A stretch of DNA of 64,000 nucleotides from Mucilaginibacter sp. MD40 (lineage in GTDB: Bacteria; Bacteroidota; Bacteroidia; Sphingobacteriales; Sphingobacteriaceae). Shown one piece after another: positions 42,132 to 51,279 of this stretch (positions within the stretch are counted from its first letter, which is position 1; each line of letters starts with the position of its first letter). The notes under the pieces are model-generated. The model was not told the origin of the DNA. It saw only the letters and a program-made list of their open reading frames with translations, and did no database searches. The DNA is taken from assembly GCF_002288635.1 (NCBI RefSeq), contig NZ_NRSW01000001.1, forward strand, positions 946,046 to 1,010,045. Reading direction: 5' to 3'. The position numbers and the translations under genes were made by a program.

Positions 42132-42410
42132 ATGAGTTTAAATGATCAGGTGGAAGCGGCGTTAGATACCATAAGGCCTTATTTGGAGGCCGATGGCGGT
42201 AACGTTTCTGTTGAAGAAATAACCCCTGAAAACGTAGTAAGGCTTAAATTGCTGGGCTCTTGCGGTTCGTGCCCCATGAGTATCATGACGCTTAAGGCGG
42301 GTATTGAACAGGCTATAAAAAAGGCCGTGCCTGAAATAACGGCTATTGAAGCCATTAACCTGACAGCAATGGATGACCCCAATGCTGTGCTTCCGGAAAA
42401 TTTACGATAG
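42132..42410 (+). CDS. NifU C-terminal-domain protein (Fe-S scaffold)
   Basis: 92 residues, a stand-alone NifU C-terminal domain. The start IRPYLEADGGNVSVEEI and the cluster motif GSCGSCPMSIMTLKAGIE (CxxC) are diagnostic. It acts as a Fe-S scaffold or carrier in the cytoplasm. It is in one operon with mrp. Confidence 0.94.
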   Translation: MSLNDQVEAALDTIRPYLEADGGNVSVEEITPENVVRLKLLGSCGSCPMSIMTLKAGIEQAIKKAVPEITAIEAINLTAMDDPNAVLPENLR

Positions 42411-42453
42411 TGTTAAGTTTTGTTAAAAATTGAATTGCCAAAGTACCATGCAG

Positions 42454-42461
42454 TATTTTTG
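42454..42461 (+). promoter_or_regulatory. Candidate promoter of the 42517 gene
   Basis: TATTTTTG is a TAnnTTTG match. TTG at 42430 lies 21 bases upstream and could be the -33 box. The leader would be about 50 bases. Confidence 0.5.
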
Positions 42462-42516
42462 CTGCCCGTAGATAATAAAACGAAATTCGGCACGTATTTG
42501 GTGTGATGTTGAAGAC

Positions 42517-43140
42517 ATGAGAAAACTGTTTGGCATAATATTATTTTTACTGTTATCGGTATCGGCCTTTGCGCAAAACAAAGAGAAGCCGCTGGTGCAG
42601 TTTAGTGGTATTGTATATAATGCGGATAGTACCAATGTAATTGTTCCTTATGTAACTATTACCAACTTAAGCAATAACAAAAGTGTTGTTATTACCAACT
42701 ACAATGGCTATTTCTCATTTGTTGCTCATGAGCAGGATACATTGCAATTTACCGCTATTGGATATGCGGCTACTATGGTAACCATGCCTCAGAACGCTAA
42801 GAACAGAAGCTATACCACTAAGATTGTGCTTAAGCCGCAAATAACCAACCTGCCGATGGTGAGGGTATTCCCATGGGCTACTACTGATGAGTTCAGAAAA
42901 GATTTTGTTAATGCCAAGATAGCGGATGACGACCTGGAAATTGCCCGGAAAAATATCAGCCGTGCTTCTATAACCGCCATGACCAACACCCTGCCACGCG
43001 ACGCGCAGGAGATACAGGCGGCCAACACACAATCCATGCATAACGAGATACTCAATTCACACTCACGCACCAATCCTTTGCTGAACCCGCTTGCATGGGG
43101 TAGCCTTATAAAATCCATTGTAGACGGAGGGGGTAAGTAA
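42517..43140 (+). CDS. Secreted carboxypeptidase-regulatory-like domain protein
   Basis: 207 residues. A signal peptide (about 1-19, ending AFAQ) precedes one CarboxypepD_reg-like beta domain (about 28-110: VQFSGIVYNADSTNVIVPYVTITNLSN, NGYFSFVAHEQDTLQFTAIGY). The C-terminal half is helical and charged, with no TonB plug. Such single-domain proteins are common in Bacteroidota, and their role is unknown. It is a single gene followed by the terminator and inverted repeat at 43148-43266. Confidence 0.82.
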   Translation: MRKLFGIILFLLLSVSAFAQNKEKPLVQFSGIVYNADSTNVIVPYVTITNLSNNKSVVITNYNGYFSFVAHEQDTLQFTAIGYAATMVTMPQNAKNRSYTTKIVLKPQITNLPMVRVFPWATTDEFRKDFVNAKIADDDLEIARKNISRASITAMTNTLPRDAQEIQAANTQSMHNEILNSHSRTNPLLNPLAWGSLIKSIVDGGGK

Positions 43141-43147
43141 GGAGAGG

Positions 43148-43266
43148 CAAGATATAAGAGTCAAGAATCAAGATAGAATAAAGAAGCCGCTTAATGCTAA
43201 GCGGCTTCTTTATTTTATGCAGGCTGATGAGCTAAGTGGCTCTTGATTCTTGACTCTTATGTCTTG
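43148..43266. repeat. 26-bp inverted repeat built of 7-base units, flanking a terminator
   Basis: The arms at 43148-43173 and 43241-43266 are reverse complements with one mismatch over 26 bp. Reading the right arm, the sequence is a run of heptamers: TCTTGAT, TCTTGAC, TCTTATG, TCTTGAT. The left arm shows the same units on the opposite strand. Between them is the terminator hairpin at 43177-43214. I know similar runs as dispersed intergenic repeats in Sphingobacteriaceae. Confidence 0.8.
43177..43214. terminator. Bidirectional terminator, 42517 gene / def
   Basis: A 17-bp perfect stem, AATAAAGAAGCCGCTTA (43177-43193) with 43198-43214, loop ATGC. It is nested inside the repeat at 43148-43266. 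Confidence 0.93.
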
Positions 43267-43277
43267 ATTCTAAAAGA

Positions 43278-43850
43278 CTACCTGCCTTTCTTAGCCGCCG
43301 GGAATTTCATGCGGTAATCTACATCAACGGCGCCTTTTGAAATATCGTTCAGTTTCTTTTCTATTAAACGCTTGCGCAGTGGGCTCAATTTATCGGTAAA
43401 TAATTTACCTTCAATGTGGTCATATTCGTGCTGTATGATCCTGGCAGCCATCCCACTGAAGGTTTCTTCATGGTGTTTCCAGTTTTCATCATAATAGGAA
43501 ATACTTATAACAGGCTTGCGGCTTACATCTTCGCGTATATCCGGTATGCTCAGGCAACCTTCGTTAAATGACCATTCCTCGCCGCTTTCATCAAGCATGG
43601 CGGCATTTATGAAAACCTTTTTAAAGTTTTTTAGCTCCGGTTCCTCATCGTCAAAAGGGGTAGCGTCAACCACAAATAAGCGCATGGACATGCCCACCTG
43701 TGGGGCGGCCAAACCTACGCCGCGGGCGCCATACATGGTTTCAAACATGTTATCAACCAGTTCTTTTATATGCGGGTATTCGTCGGGCTCAATCGCAGTC
43801 GCTTTTTTACGTAAAACAGGATCGCCGTAGGCTACAATCGGATATTTCAT
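43278..43850 (-). CDS. def: Peptide deformylase
   Basis: 190 residues. The three motifs are present: GVGLAAPQVG, EGCLSIPDI and QHEYDHIEGKLF, with Cys and two His binding Fe(II) and Glu as base. It removes the formyl group from nascent proteins. It lies 22 bases downstream of the M16 peptidase gene, so the two are probably co-transcribed. Confidence 0.96.
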   Translation of the reverse strand: MKYPIVAYGDPVLRKKATAIEPDEYPHIKELVDNMFETMYGARGVGLAAPQVGMSMRLFVVDATPFDDEEPELKNFKKVFINAAMLDESGEEWSFNEGCLSIPDIREDVSRKPVISISYYDENWKHHEETFSGMAARIIQHEYDHIEGKLFTDKLSPLRKRLIEKKLNDISKGAVDVDYRMKFPAAKKGR

Positions 43851-43872
43851 TTTACAAAGGTAAAGGTTTTAT

Positions 43873-45102
43873 TTATTTAGGCTCAAACAACAAGGTTATC
43901 ATACGGTCATTATCAAAAATTTCATTGCTGATCTCCAGCAACTGATCAGCGGTTACCGCGTTAACTTTGGCAAATACATCTTCAAGCGTATCAATGTGGC
44001 CAAAATCCATCAAGCTTTTGGCCATGGAAATAATTAAGCTCATGCGGCTTTCCTCGGCAAGGGCAATTTGCCCTATAAACTTTTCTTTCGCCTGTTTCAG
44101 CTGCACCTCGCCCAAGCGGTTATCGCGCAATTTTTTCAACTCGCGCTCTACAAGTTTAGCGGCCTTTGCGGCTTTGCCGGCATCGGTGCCAAAGTATATG
44201 GAAAATATACCGGTATCGGTAAGCGAAGTGTAATTAGACTCTATGGTATAGGCAATACCATGCTTTTCGCGTATCTCCAGGTTAAGGCGGTTGCTCATGC
44301 CCATGCCCCCCAAAATGTTATTAAGCAACAGCAGGCCATATTTATGCTTATGAGCCGATGGATATGCCCTGCCGCCTATGATACAATGGGTTTGCGCAAT
44401 GGGCTTTTGCACAACGTAAGTGCCGCTGGCTACAGCTGATGGCGATATACGTTTTTTTTGTTTAGTATTTTCAGCAAGGTGGCCTAAGTACTTTTCGCAC
44501 ATCTTTATCAGCTTCTCAAATTTATAATCTCCGTAAACGGCAAACACCATTTGGTGGGTGTTGTGAGTAGCTTTAATGAATTGATGAATGTCCTGCTGCG
44601 AAATAGCCGCAACGGTTTCAGTAGTACCTAAAATATTGTTGCCTATAGGATGGCCTTTAAACAAATACTCTTCAAAATCGTCTTGTATGGCTTCTTCGGG
44701 CTGGTCCTGGTAGGAGGCTATCTCGTCAAGGATAACGCCGCGTTCTTTCTCCATTTCATCTTCAGGGAATGTGGAATGGAAAATAATATCTTCAAAAAGG
44801 TCAACGGCCCGCTCGAGGTGCTGGTTCAGGAGCGAGGCGTGTATGCAAGTATACTCTTTGGTGGTATAAGCGTTGAGATCGGCGCCCACAAGCTCCAGTC
44901 TGTTAAGTATCTGCGTGGTGTTGCGGCGTTGGGTTTCTTTAAACAGCATATGCTCTATAAAATGCGCCAGGCCTTCTTTCCCGGGCAATTCATCACGCGA
45001 GCCTGCGTTAAATACAAAGCAACAATGCGTAATAGGCGATGGTGAATGTTTAAAGAGTATGCGGATACCGTTTGATAAGGTATGTATCTGATGGTCTGTC
45101 AT
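43873..45102 (-). CDS. M16-family zinc peptidase
   Basis: 409 residues. The inverted zinc motif HFIEHMLFKE (HxxEH) lies at about residues 46-50, with the downstream Glu in EKERGVILDEIASY. The C-terminal M16_C region (about 165-345) includes GGMGMSNRLNLEIREKHGIAYTIESNYTS. There is no signal peptide, so it is cytoplasmic. Members degrade peptides or process proteins. It has a TAnnTTTG box 9 bases before the ATG and is followed by def. Confidence 0.93.
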   Translation of the reverse strand: MTDHQIHTLSNGIRILFKHSPSPITHCCFVFNAGSRDELPGKEGLAHFIEHMLFKETQRRNTTQILNRLELVGADLNAYTTKEYTCIHASLLNQHLERAVDLFEDIIFHSTFPEDEMEKERGVILDEIASYQDQPEEAIQDDFEEYLFKGHPIGNNILGTTETVAAISQQDIHQFIKATHNTHQMVFAVYGDYKFEKLIKMCEKYLGHLAENTKQKKRISPSAVASGTYVVQKPIAQTHCIIGGRAYPSAHKHKYGLLLLNNILGGMGMSNRLNLEIREKHGIAYTIESNYTSLTDTGIFSIYFGTDAGKAAKAAKLVERELKKLRDNRLGEVQLKQAKEKFIGQIALAEESRMSLIISMAKSLMDFGHIDTLEDVFAKVNAVTADQLLEISNEIFDNDRMITLLFEPK

Positions 45103-45110
45103 AAAACGTT

Positions 45111-45118
45111 CAAAGATA
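45111..45118 (-). promoter_or_regulatory. Candidate -7 box of the M16 peptidase gene
   Basis: On the minus strand this reads TATCTTTG, a TAnnTTTG match that starts 9 bases upstream of the ATG, so the transcript would be almost leaderless. The 60-bp gap is shared with the divergent hpt gene. Confidence 0.5.
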
Positions 45119-45162
45119 GCGTATAAACATGCAATTTGTTTGCGTTTATGTATGTTTACAAT

Positions 45163-45702
45163 ATGAAATTACAAATAGCCGACCTTGAGTTTGAACCCTT
45201 GTTTTCGCATGAGGCGATACAACAACGAATAGCCGAAGTTGCACAAGATATAAATAACGATTTTGAAGGCCGCCAGCCGGTTTTTGTTGGCGTACTTAAC
45301 GGCAGCTTTCTGTTTATTGCCGACTTGGTACGCGAAATAGTAGTGCCCTGCGAGGTTACATTTGTAAAACTGGCTTCCTATTTCGGCGGAACATCAAGCA
45401 CCCGGCAGATAAGGGAAGATTTTGACCTGACCATAGATATTAAAGACCGCGACATTATCCTGATAGAGGACATTATTGATACCGGCAATACCATCAAATT
45501 CCTGATTGAGAAACTACAAGTGCGCCAGCCCAGATCAATAACCGTTTGCAGCCTGCTGCTAAAACCTGAAGCTATTGAACACAGCATAGAAGAGCTGCGC
45601 TACGTAGCCTTTCAGATCCCAAACAAATTTGTGGTAGGTTATGGACTGGACTATCGCGAGTTGGGTAGGAACTTGAGGGGAATATATCAGAAAGTGGGGT
45701 AA
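45163..45702 (+). CDS. hpt: Hypoxanthine phosphoribosyltransferase
   Basis: 179 residues from the ATG at 45163 (MKLQIADLEF); an upstream in-frame start at 45136 has no family support. The PRPP-binding motif is DIILIEDIIDTGNTIKFL. The flexible loop (KLASYFGGTSSTRQIREDF) and the C-terminal FVVGYGLDYRELGRNL are typical of Hpt. It salvages hypoxanthine and guanine with PRPP. It ends one base from the convergent mfd stop with no terminator between them. Confidence 0.94.
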   Translation: MKLQIADLEFEPLFSHEAIQQRIAEVAQDINNDFEGRQPVFVGVLNGSFLFIADLVREIVVPCEVTFVKLASYFGGTSSTRQIREDFDLTIDIKDRDIILIEDIIDTGNTIKFLIEKLQVRQPRSITVCSLLLKPEAIEHSIEELRYVAFQIPNKFVVGYGLDYRELGRNLRGIYQKVG

Positions 45703-45703
45703 A

Positions 45704-48700
45704 CTACGCCCAAATTACCCGCATTTCTTCCAATATTTCTAAGGCTTCTTGTATAGTACTAACCCTGTCTACACTTAAGCGCAAGGTGTTTTTTACCTCT
45801 TTAAGGTTGGTACGCCTTGGATTACGCTGCACAAAGTTCAGTACTTCGCGGAACTCATCGGTTTCAAAATAGGGAGATTGCTGGTTGCTCACAAAATACC
45901 CGCGCAACACATTGTTCTTAAGCGATAATTTCTCAAAGCCGATGGCTTTACCTAACCACTGCAGGCGTATAGAGTTGAACAACTCGTTTACCTGGTGCGG
46001 AATAGGGCCAAACCGATCATGCAGCTGCTGCTGAAATGCCTGTAATTCTGTTTCGTTTTCCAGTTTGCTTAGTTCGGTATACAGGTTGTAACGCTCGCCA
46101 ATGTTGGTTACGTACTCATCGGGTATCAGTATTTCTTGGTCGGTATCTATCTGGGTGAAGCTGATATACGGTTTCGGCTTTTCTTCAGGGAAAACACCTT
46201 TAAACTCATCTTCCTTAAGCTCTTGTATGGCCTCGTCCAGTATCTTGTGGTACATCTCGAAGCCTATCTCCGCTATAAAGCCGCTTTGTTCGGCACCCAG
46301 CAGGTTACCGCTGCCGCGGATGTCCAGGTCACGCATGGCCACGTTAAAGCCGCTGCCGAGGTCACTAAATTCTTCTATGGCGCTCAATCGTTTACGAGCC
46401 TCGTTCGTCAAAGTGCTCAACGGTGGACTCAGCAAGTAACAAAATGCCTTCTTATTACTCCGCCCCACACGGCCGCGCATCTGGTGCAGGTCGCTCAGGC
46501 CGAACATATGGGCATGATTGATAATAATGGTATTGGCGTTCGGGATATCCAACCCGGCCTCAATAATGGTGGTAGCCACCAATACATCGTACTCATGGTT
46601 CACAAACTTTAGCATCACATCTTCCAGCGCGTCGCCGTCTAACTGGCCATGGGCAATACCTACACGGGCTTTGGGTACCAGTTTATGTATCAATGCACCT
46701 AACTGCGGCAGATCGGCCACGCGGTTATGGATAAAGAACACCTGGCCATCGCGCTCTATTTCAAATTGTACTGCATCTTTTATCAATGTATCGTTAAATA
46801 CATGTAGTTCTGTAACTACCGGCTGCCTATTAGGCGGCGGGGTAGAGATAATGGAAAGGTCGCGTGCGCCCATCAACGAGAAGTGCAGTGTACGCGGGAT
46901 AGGCGTAGCCGTAAGCGTAAGCGTATCCACATTGGCGCGCATTTGTTTCAGCTTTTCCTTAACGGTTACGCCAAACTTCTGCTCCTCATCAATGATCATG
47001 AGGCCGAGGTCTTTAAACTTTACATCTTTGCTAACCAGGCGGTGTGTGCCTATAATGATATCTACTTTTCCTTCTTTAAGCTTTTCAAGTGTTTCCTTGA
47101 TCTGCTTATTGGTTTTAAACCGATTGATATAATCAATATTAACCGGGAAGCCCTTGAGGCGGTCACTAAAGGTTTTGTAATGCTGTGCTGCCAATATGGT
47201 AGTAGGTACAAGTATCGCCACTTGTTTGCTATCTGCAACGGCTTTAAATGCGGCACGTACGGCTACCTCGGTTTTACCGAAACCCACGTCGCCGCATATG
47301 AGGCGGTCCATCGGGTGCGGCGACTCCATGTCCTTTTTAAAGTCGGCAGTTGCCTTTTCCTGGTCAGGTGTGTCCTCATACAAAAACGAAGCCTCGAGCT
47401 CGGTTTGCAGGTAACTATCGGGCGAGAAGGCATTGCCGCTTTGGGCCTTACGCACCGCGTAAAGCTTTATGAGATCACGGGCGATGTCCTTAACTTTTTT
47501 TTTGTTGTTTTCTTGAGGCGCTCCCAGGTATCGGTCCCCAGCTTGTTCATGCGGGGGGCGGTGCCTTCCTTTCCGCTATATTTGCTGATGCGGTTAAGGG
47601 AATTAATGTTCACGTACAGCAGATCATTATCGGCATAAACCAGGCGGATCATCTCCTGCGTTTTGCCGTTCACCTCTACTTTCTCCAGACCCGCGTATTT
47701 ACCAATACCGTGGTCAATATGGGTGATGAAATCGCCCGGCTTTAGGTCTCGCAGTTCTTTCAGCGTAATAGCCTGCGAGCGTTGATAGCCTTTTTTAAGT
47801 TTATACTTATAGTAGCGGTCAAATATCTGATGGTCGGTGTAGCAGGCCAGCTTTTGCTCCCGGTCAATAAAGCCTTCGCGTATTGAAGTGTTTACCGGGG
47901 TGAACTTCACGGTTTTGTCAAGGTCGTCCAAAATAGCGTATAGCCGCTCTACCTGCTTGGCCGAATCGGTAAGAATATAGTTCTCTATCTTCTCTGCCTC
48001 GTTGTTCTTAAAATTATGGATAAGCAGGTTAAAATCTTTATTGAATGATGGCTGAGGGCGCATATCAAAATTAACAGCCTCGGCATCGTTATAAAAGAAC
48101 TGCTTGCCAAACTCTACCAGAGGAAAATCATGTAATTGATCGGCGATCAGTTTTTCATCGGTAAACGCGAATTTAGGATCTATCCATTCCGGGTTTTGTG
48201 TCTTTTCTTCAGATGAAAGCGCTTTCCATAAGGCGGTAGCTTTTTTGTGCCCGCTTTGGATAATGTCTAAAGTAAATTGTACATCCTTTATCCATACCTG
48301 GGTGCCGGCTTCTACGTATTCAAGTAGAGAAATATTATTTTCAGTTAGAAACTTTGATTGTACGTTCGGTACAACCGTTATCTGCTTTACCTGTTCAACA
48401 GATAGCTGGCTCTCGATCTCAAAAGTGCGGATAGATTCTACCAGGTCACCAAAAAATTCTATACGATAGGGTAGATCGTGCGAGAATGAGAAGATGTCTA
48501 CAATACCACCACGAATAGAGAACTGGCCGGGCTCATAAACAAAATCGACACGCTCAAAATCATATTCAACCAAAAACTCGTTGATAAAATCAATGCTGAG
48601 CTTATTGTTAATACCTATCTCGAGGGTGTTCTTTTCTAATGAAGAGCGGTCTATCACCTTTTCGGCCAGTGCCTCAGGATAGGTTACGATCAGTTGGCCA

Positions 48701-49098
48701 TATTCAGTGGAGTGGTTCAGCTCATTTAACACCTCGGCACGGGCCAGCACATTGGCGCTGTCCGGCTGGGTAAATTCAAAAGGCTTACGGTACGATGAAG
48801 GGAAAAACAAGACGTCTTTACCGGTCAAATTCTCCAGGTCTGATAGGAAATAGGCAGCTTCTTCGCGTTCGGGTAGCACAAATATCATGTGCTTATGTTG
48901 TAAAAAATACAATGCAGTGGCCATGGCCGCATCTCCCGACCCGACTAAACCTTTTAGCTGTACTCTTGGATTTTTGCCGGCGTTTAGTGCCTTTGCCAGC
49001 GTGGTGATCCGTTCATCAGCCTTATATCGCTCTAAAATATCCCGGATGTTCAAAACGGTGCAAATATACGGTAAATAAGCCTTTCGGCCGTTATGCAA
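45704..49098 (-). pseudogene. mfd: Transcription-repair coupling factor, split by a frameshift
   Basis: Mfd releases stalled RNA polymerase and recruits UvrA. The 5' part (49098 to 47467, 543 codons) has the UvrB-like module and the RNA polymerase-interacting domain (GDFITHIDHGIGKYAGLEKV). It then runs out of frame to a TAA at 47467. The 3' part (47455 to 45704) continues with the translocase: CGDVGFGKTEVAV, DEEQKFGV, RGRVGRSNKKAFCYLL and the C-terminal TRCF domain. The break is a run of 9 A (47503-47495 on the minus strand); 10 A would restore one frame through VKDIARDLIKLY. AAAAAAG is also a dnaX-type slippery heptamer, and a -1 shift there restores the frame. Together the parts make a full-length Mfd of about 1130 residues. 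The start may be ATG 49098 or TTG 49053. Confidence 0.9.
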
Positions 49099-49189
49099 TC
49101 AATTATCATAAATAAGAGCAAACAATTTGCGTATATGTTTACTTTTTAATGATATTTTGATATGTGACACATTTACTAATCCTATACAA

Positions 49190-49609
49190 ATGAAGAACTC
49201 AGTAATATTCGGATTAATCATCGGCGTACTCAGCATCATCTGGCTTTTTATTATGCGAGGCATGGGTTACTATATAACCGATAACCAGACAGCGCCAATA
49301 GAATATGTCTCGGGCCTTATTCCCTTGATCGGCTTATTTTTCGGCGTTAAGAACTTTCGCGATGGTGAACTTAAGGGCCAGATGGGTTTTCTGGAAGCCT
49401 TAATACAAAGCTTTAAGATATTATTGGTAGGGGGTGCGCTTGCCGTATTCAGCAGCATTGTATTTATCAACTGGTTTAATAATGATGCCAGCAGTGCCCG
49501 TACTTTTGAAAGTTTTAGCGGCCGTATTTTTGGGGCTTTGTTGGTTGGTGTTATTGAAGCTTTTGCTGTATCTTTAATACTGACAACAAAAGCAAAGCGC
49601 GTTGATTAG
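49190..49609 (+). CDS. DUF4199 membrane protein
   Basis: 139 residues from the ATG at 49190 (MKNSVIFGLIIGVL). The longer frame from 49127 adds a segment without support. Four hydrophobic segments are visible (about 4-25, 38-56, 75-97, 112-132), with the family block ISLIGLFFGVKNFRDGELKGQMGFLEALIQSFK-like order (LIPLIGLFFGVKNFRD). DUF4199 proteins are widespread in Bacteroidota and of unknown function. The last 8 bases overlap the next gene. Confidence 0.85.
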   Translation: MKNSVIFGLIIGVLSIIWLFIMRGMGYYITDNQTAPIEYVSGLIPLIGLFFGVKNFRDGELKGQMGFLEALIQSFKILLVGGALAVFSSIVFINWFNNDASSARTFESFSGRIFGALLVGVIEAFAVSLILTTKAKRVD

Positions 49610-49892
49610 AACTGTATTTAGAAAACATTTCGAACTGATATTTTGGATAATGGCTCTGGTATGCCTGGCGTTAACAAACCCGGCAGCCCAGGGCCATTTT
49701 AGTTTGTGTCCTCTAAAGCTTTTGGGTATTGCCTGGTGCCCGGGATGTGGTTTGGGGCATGCCATTTCGTTTTTATTGCATGGCGATCTTAAAAGTTCTT
49801 TCCAGGCGCATTGGCTGGGTTTGCCGGTATTATTAGTGTTGCTTTACCGTATAATTACTTTAGGTGCCGCCGGGCGATACCGGTTACGGTAA
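49602..49892 (+). CDS. DUF2752 membrane protein
   Basis: 96 residues. The start is a TTG at 49602, overlapping the DUF4199 stop by 8 bases; no ATG is close. Two or three hydrophobic segments surround the family motif CPLKLLGIAWCPGCGLGHAISFLLHGD, with three Cys. DUF2752 proteins have no known function. Co-transcribed with the DUF4199 gene. Confidence 0.85.
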   Translation: MIRTVFRKHFELIFWIMALVCLALTNPAAQGHFSLCPLKLLGIAWCPGCGLGHAISFLLHGDLKSSFQAHWLGLPVLLVLLYRIITLGAAGRYRLR

Positions 49893-50036
49893 TGGTCGGT
49901 AAAAATATCCGGTGGTTTTCGCCGAGCATTTAGCCGCGCTTACCGAGGCTTTTAGTGTCACCGCCTATTTTGTATAGGCTGATTTTTAGTACGATATTAC
50001 CTTTACATCATCAATCACAAACAAATACTAAATATC

Positions 50037-50402
50037 ATGAACGCATATAACCCATACCTGTCATTACCAGGCATCACCACAGAAGAGATGGCCTTTTTAC
50101 ACCAGGCAACCAATGACCTTACCGATAGCCAAAAGCAAAGCTTTTATATGGTTTATTCTGGTAAAAGAAAAAGCGCCCAGGATGTATTGATCTTCACGCT
50201 TATCGGTTTTATTGGCATAGCCGGCGTACAGCGCTTTATGTTAGGGCAAACGGTAATGGGCTTGTTATATTTCTTCACGGCAGGTTTCTGTTTTATCGGT
50301 ACCATTGTCGATCTGATCAATCATCAGTCATTGGCTAATGAATACAACCAAAAAATGGCTTATGAAAGCTTTCAGATCGTGAAAATGGGCGGCCCTTACT
50401 AA
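50037..50402 (+). CDS. TM2-domain membrane protein
   Basis: 121 residues. The TM2 domain (about 47-100) holds two membrane segments with the conserved GFIGIAGVQRFMLGQTVMGLLYFFTAGFCFIGTIVDLI. The N-terminus is a cytoplasmic helix. TM2 proteins are small membrane proteins of unknown role. A 36-codon reading frame follows 34 bases downstream. Confidence 0.9.
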   Translation: MNAYNPYLSLPGITTEEMAFLHQATNDLTDSQKQSFYMVYSGKRKSAQDVLIFTLIGFIGIAGVQRFMLGQTVMGLLYFFTAGFCFIGTIVDLINHQSLANEYNQKMAYESFQIVKMGGPY

Positions 50403-50436
50403 ACACAATTAATAAACGACATAAACTCTTAACACC

Positions 50437-50547
50437 ATGAAAACTCAGAATAAACAAACCACGCATAAATTAGTATCAAAATTTGATAAAGAGCTCATGA
50501 ACATTTTGCTTGGCGACCTTAAAAAGGTTAAAAAGCAAAACGGATAA
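50437..50547 (+). CDS. Small basic protein, 36 residues
   Basis: ATG at 50437 to TAA at 50547. MKTQNKQTTHKLVSKFDKEL then NILLGDLKKVKKQNG. It is short, basic and probably helical, without a membrane segment. It lies downstream of the TM2 gene and upstream of a large hairpin with a T tract, consistent with the end of one operon. It has no recognised family; coding is plausible but unproven. Confidence 0.45.
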   Translation: MKTQNKQTTHKLVSKFDKELMNILLGDLKKVKKQNG

Positions 50548-50580
50548 GCCGCCCTATATCTACCCAAACCTTTACAATTT

Positions 50581-50678
50581 AAAAGGCCAAAACAGCTGTA
50601 AGTATTGGAAACCCGCTAACGAATCAATATTGTTTCGGGTCGCTCCAAAGAAAATATTACAACTGTTTTGGTCTTTTT
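50581..50678 (+). terminator. Large structured hairpin ending in a T tract
   Basis: AAAAGGCCAAAACAG (50581-50595) pairs with 50663-50677, allowing one G-U, and the pairing continues inward (TGTAA/TTACA, TATT/AATA) with one mismatch and one bulge. An inner stem ACCCG/CGGGT (50611, 50636) and AAC/GTT lie inside. TTTTT (50674-50678) ends the structure. It can act as a terminator for the TM2/small-ORF unit. It is far longer than a normal one, so a small RNA or a former repeat element is possible. Confidence 0.6.
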
Positions 50679-50740
50679 GCGTTTTATACCCAAGCCTAAA
50701 GGTATTAGTTACCTTTAAATAAAATTTAACGTGAAGTGAT

Positions 50741-51241
50741 ATGGGGTTATTTTCTAATATAAAGAGAGCGTTTTCCGGAAAAGAAAATGAGGTAGATGTG
50801 AATAAACCCGTTACTAACCCGGGTTTAAAGAAAGCCATAGAGGGCTTTTACCGCGAAAAAACGGAGGCTAATCTTCAGCTTTTTGTGAAGGAATTTAAGC
50901 GGGCCAACTTCCTGATGATCGTATTAAACGAAGGCCTGGTGTTTACGCCAACAATTGAAACCGGAAGCGGTGTTTTTGAAAAAGGCAGCACCATCAAATT
51001 CTACCACATTGTTGATACGAACGAAAATGCATATTATCCGCTTTTTACGGATTGGAATGAAATTGACTTGTGGTTTAAAACCCGGGAAGGGTTTTCGGGC
51101 TTGATCTCTCCGGCCATGGAAACTATGCAATTTATATTAGACGCCCCTGGCATCAGCGGGCTGGTGATCAATCCCGCGTCTGACAATTGGATGATGACGC
51201 GCAAACAAATAGAGCGCTTCATTCAAGAAAACAAAGAATAA
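50741..51241 (+). CDS. SseB-like protein
   Basis: 166 residues, soluble. The core resembles the SseB N-terminal domain: LQLFVKEFKRANFLMIV, YYPLFTDWNEIDLWF and SGLVINPASDNWMMTRKQIERFI. SseB was named for enhanced serine sensitivity in E. coli; its function is unclear. Monocistronic or read with nif3, which starts 38 bases later. Confidence 0.72.
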   Translation: MGLFSNIKRAFSGKENEVDVNKPVTNPGLKKAIEGFYREKTEANLQLFVKEFKRANFLMIVLNEGLVFTPTIETGSGVFEKGSTIKFYHIVDTNENAYYPLFTDWNEIDLWFKTREGFSGLISPAMETMQFILDAPGISGLVINPASDNWMMTRKQIERFIQENKE

Positions 51242-51279
51242 CTTTTTTAAAAGATACGCTGTTGTTACCTTAGTAAGCT

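Noticed and set aside
43141..43277. CRISPR-like repeats
   Set aside because: The repeats are inverted 7-base units around a terminator without unique spacers, and there are no cas genes.
45704..47455. Independent helicase gene starting at 47455
   Set aside because: The start codon is a GTG in the middle of a continuous Mfd alignment; the upstream frame supplies the missing N-terminal half, so this is one split gene.
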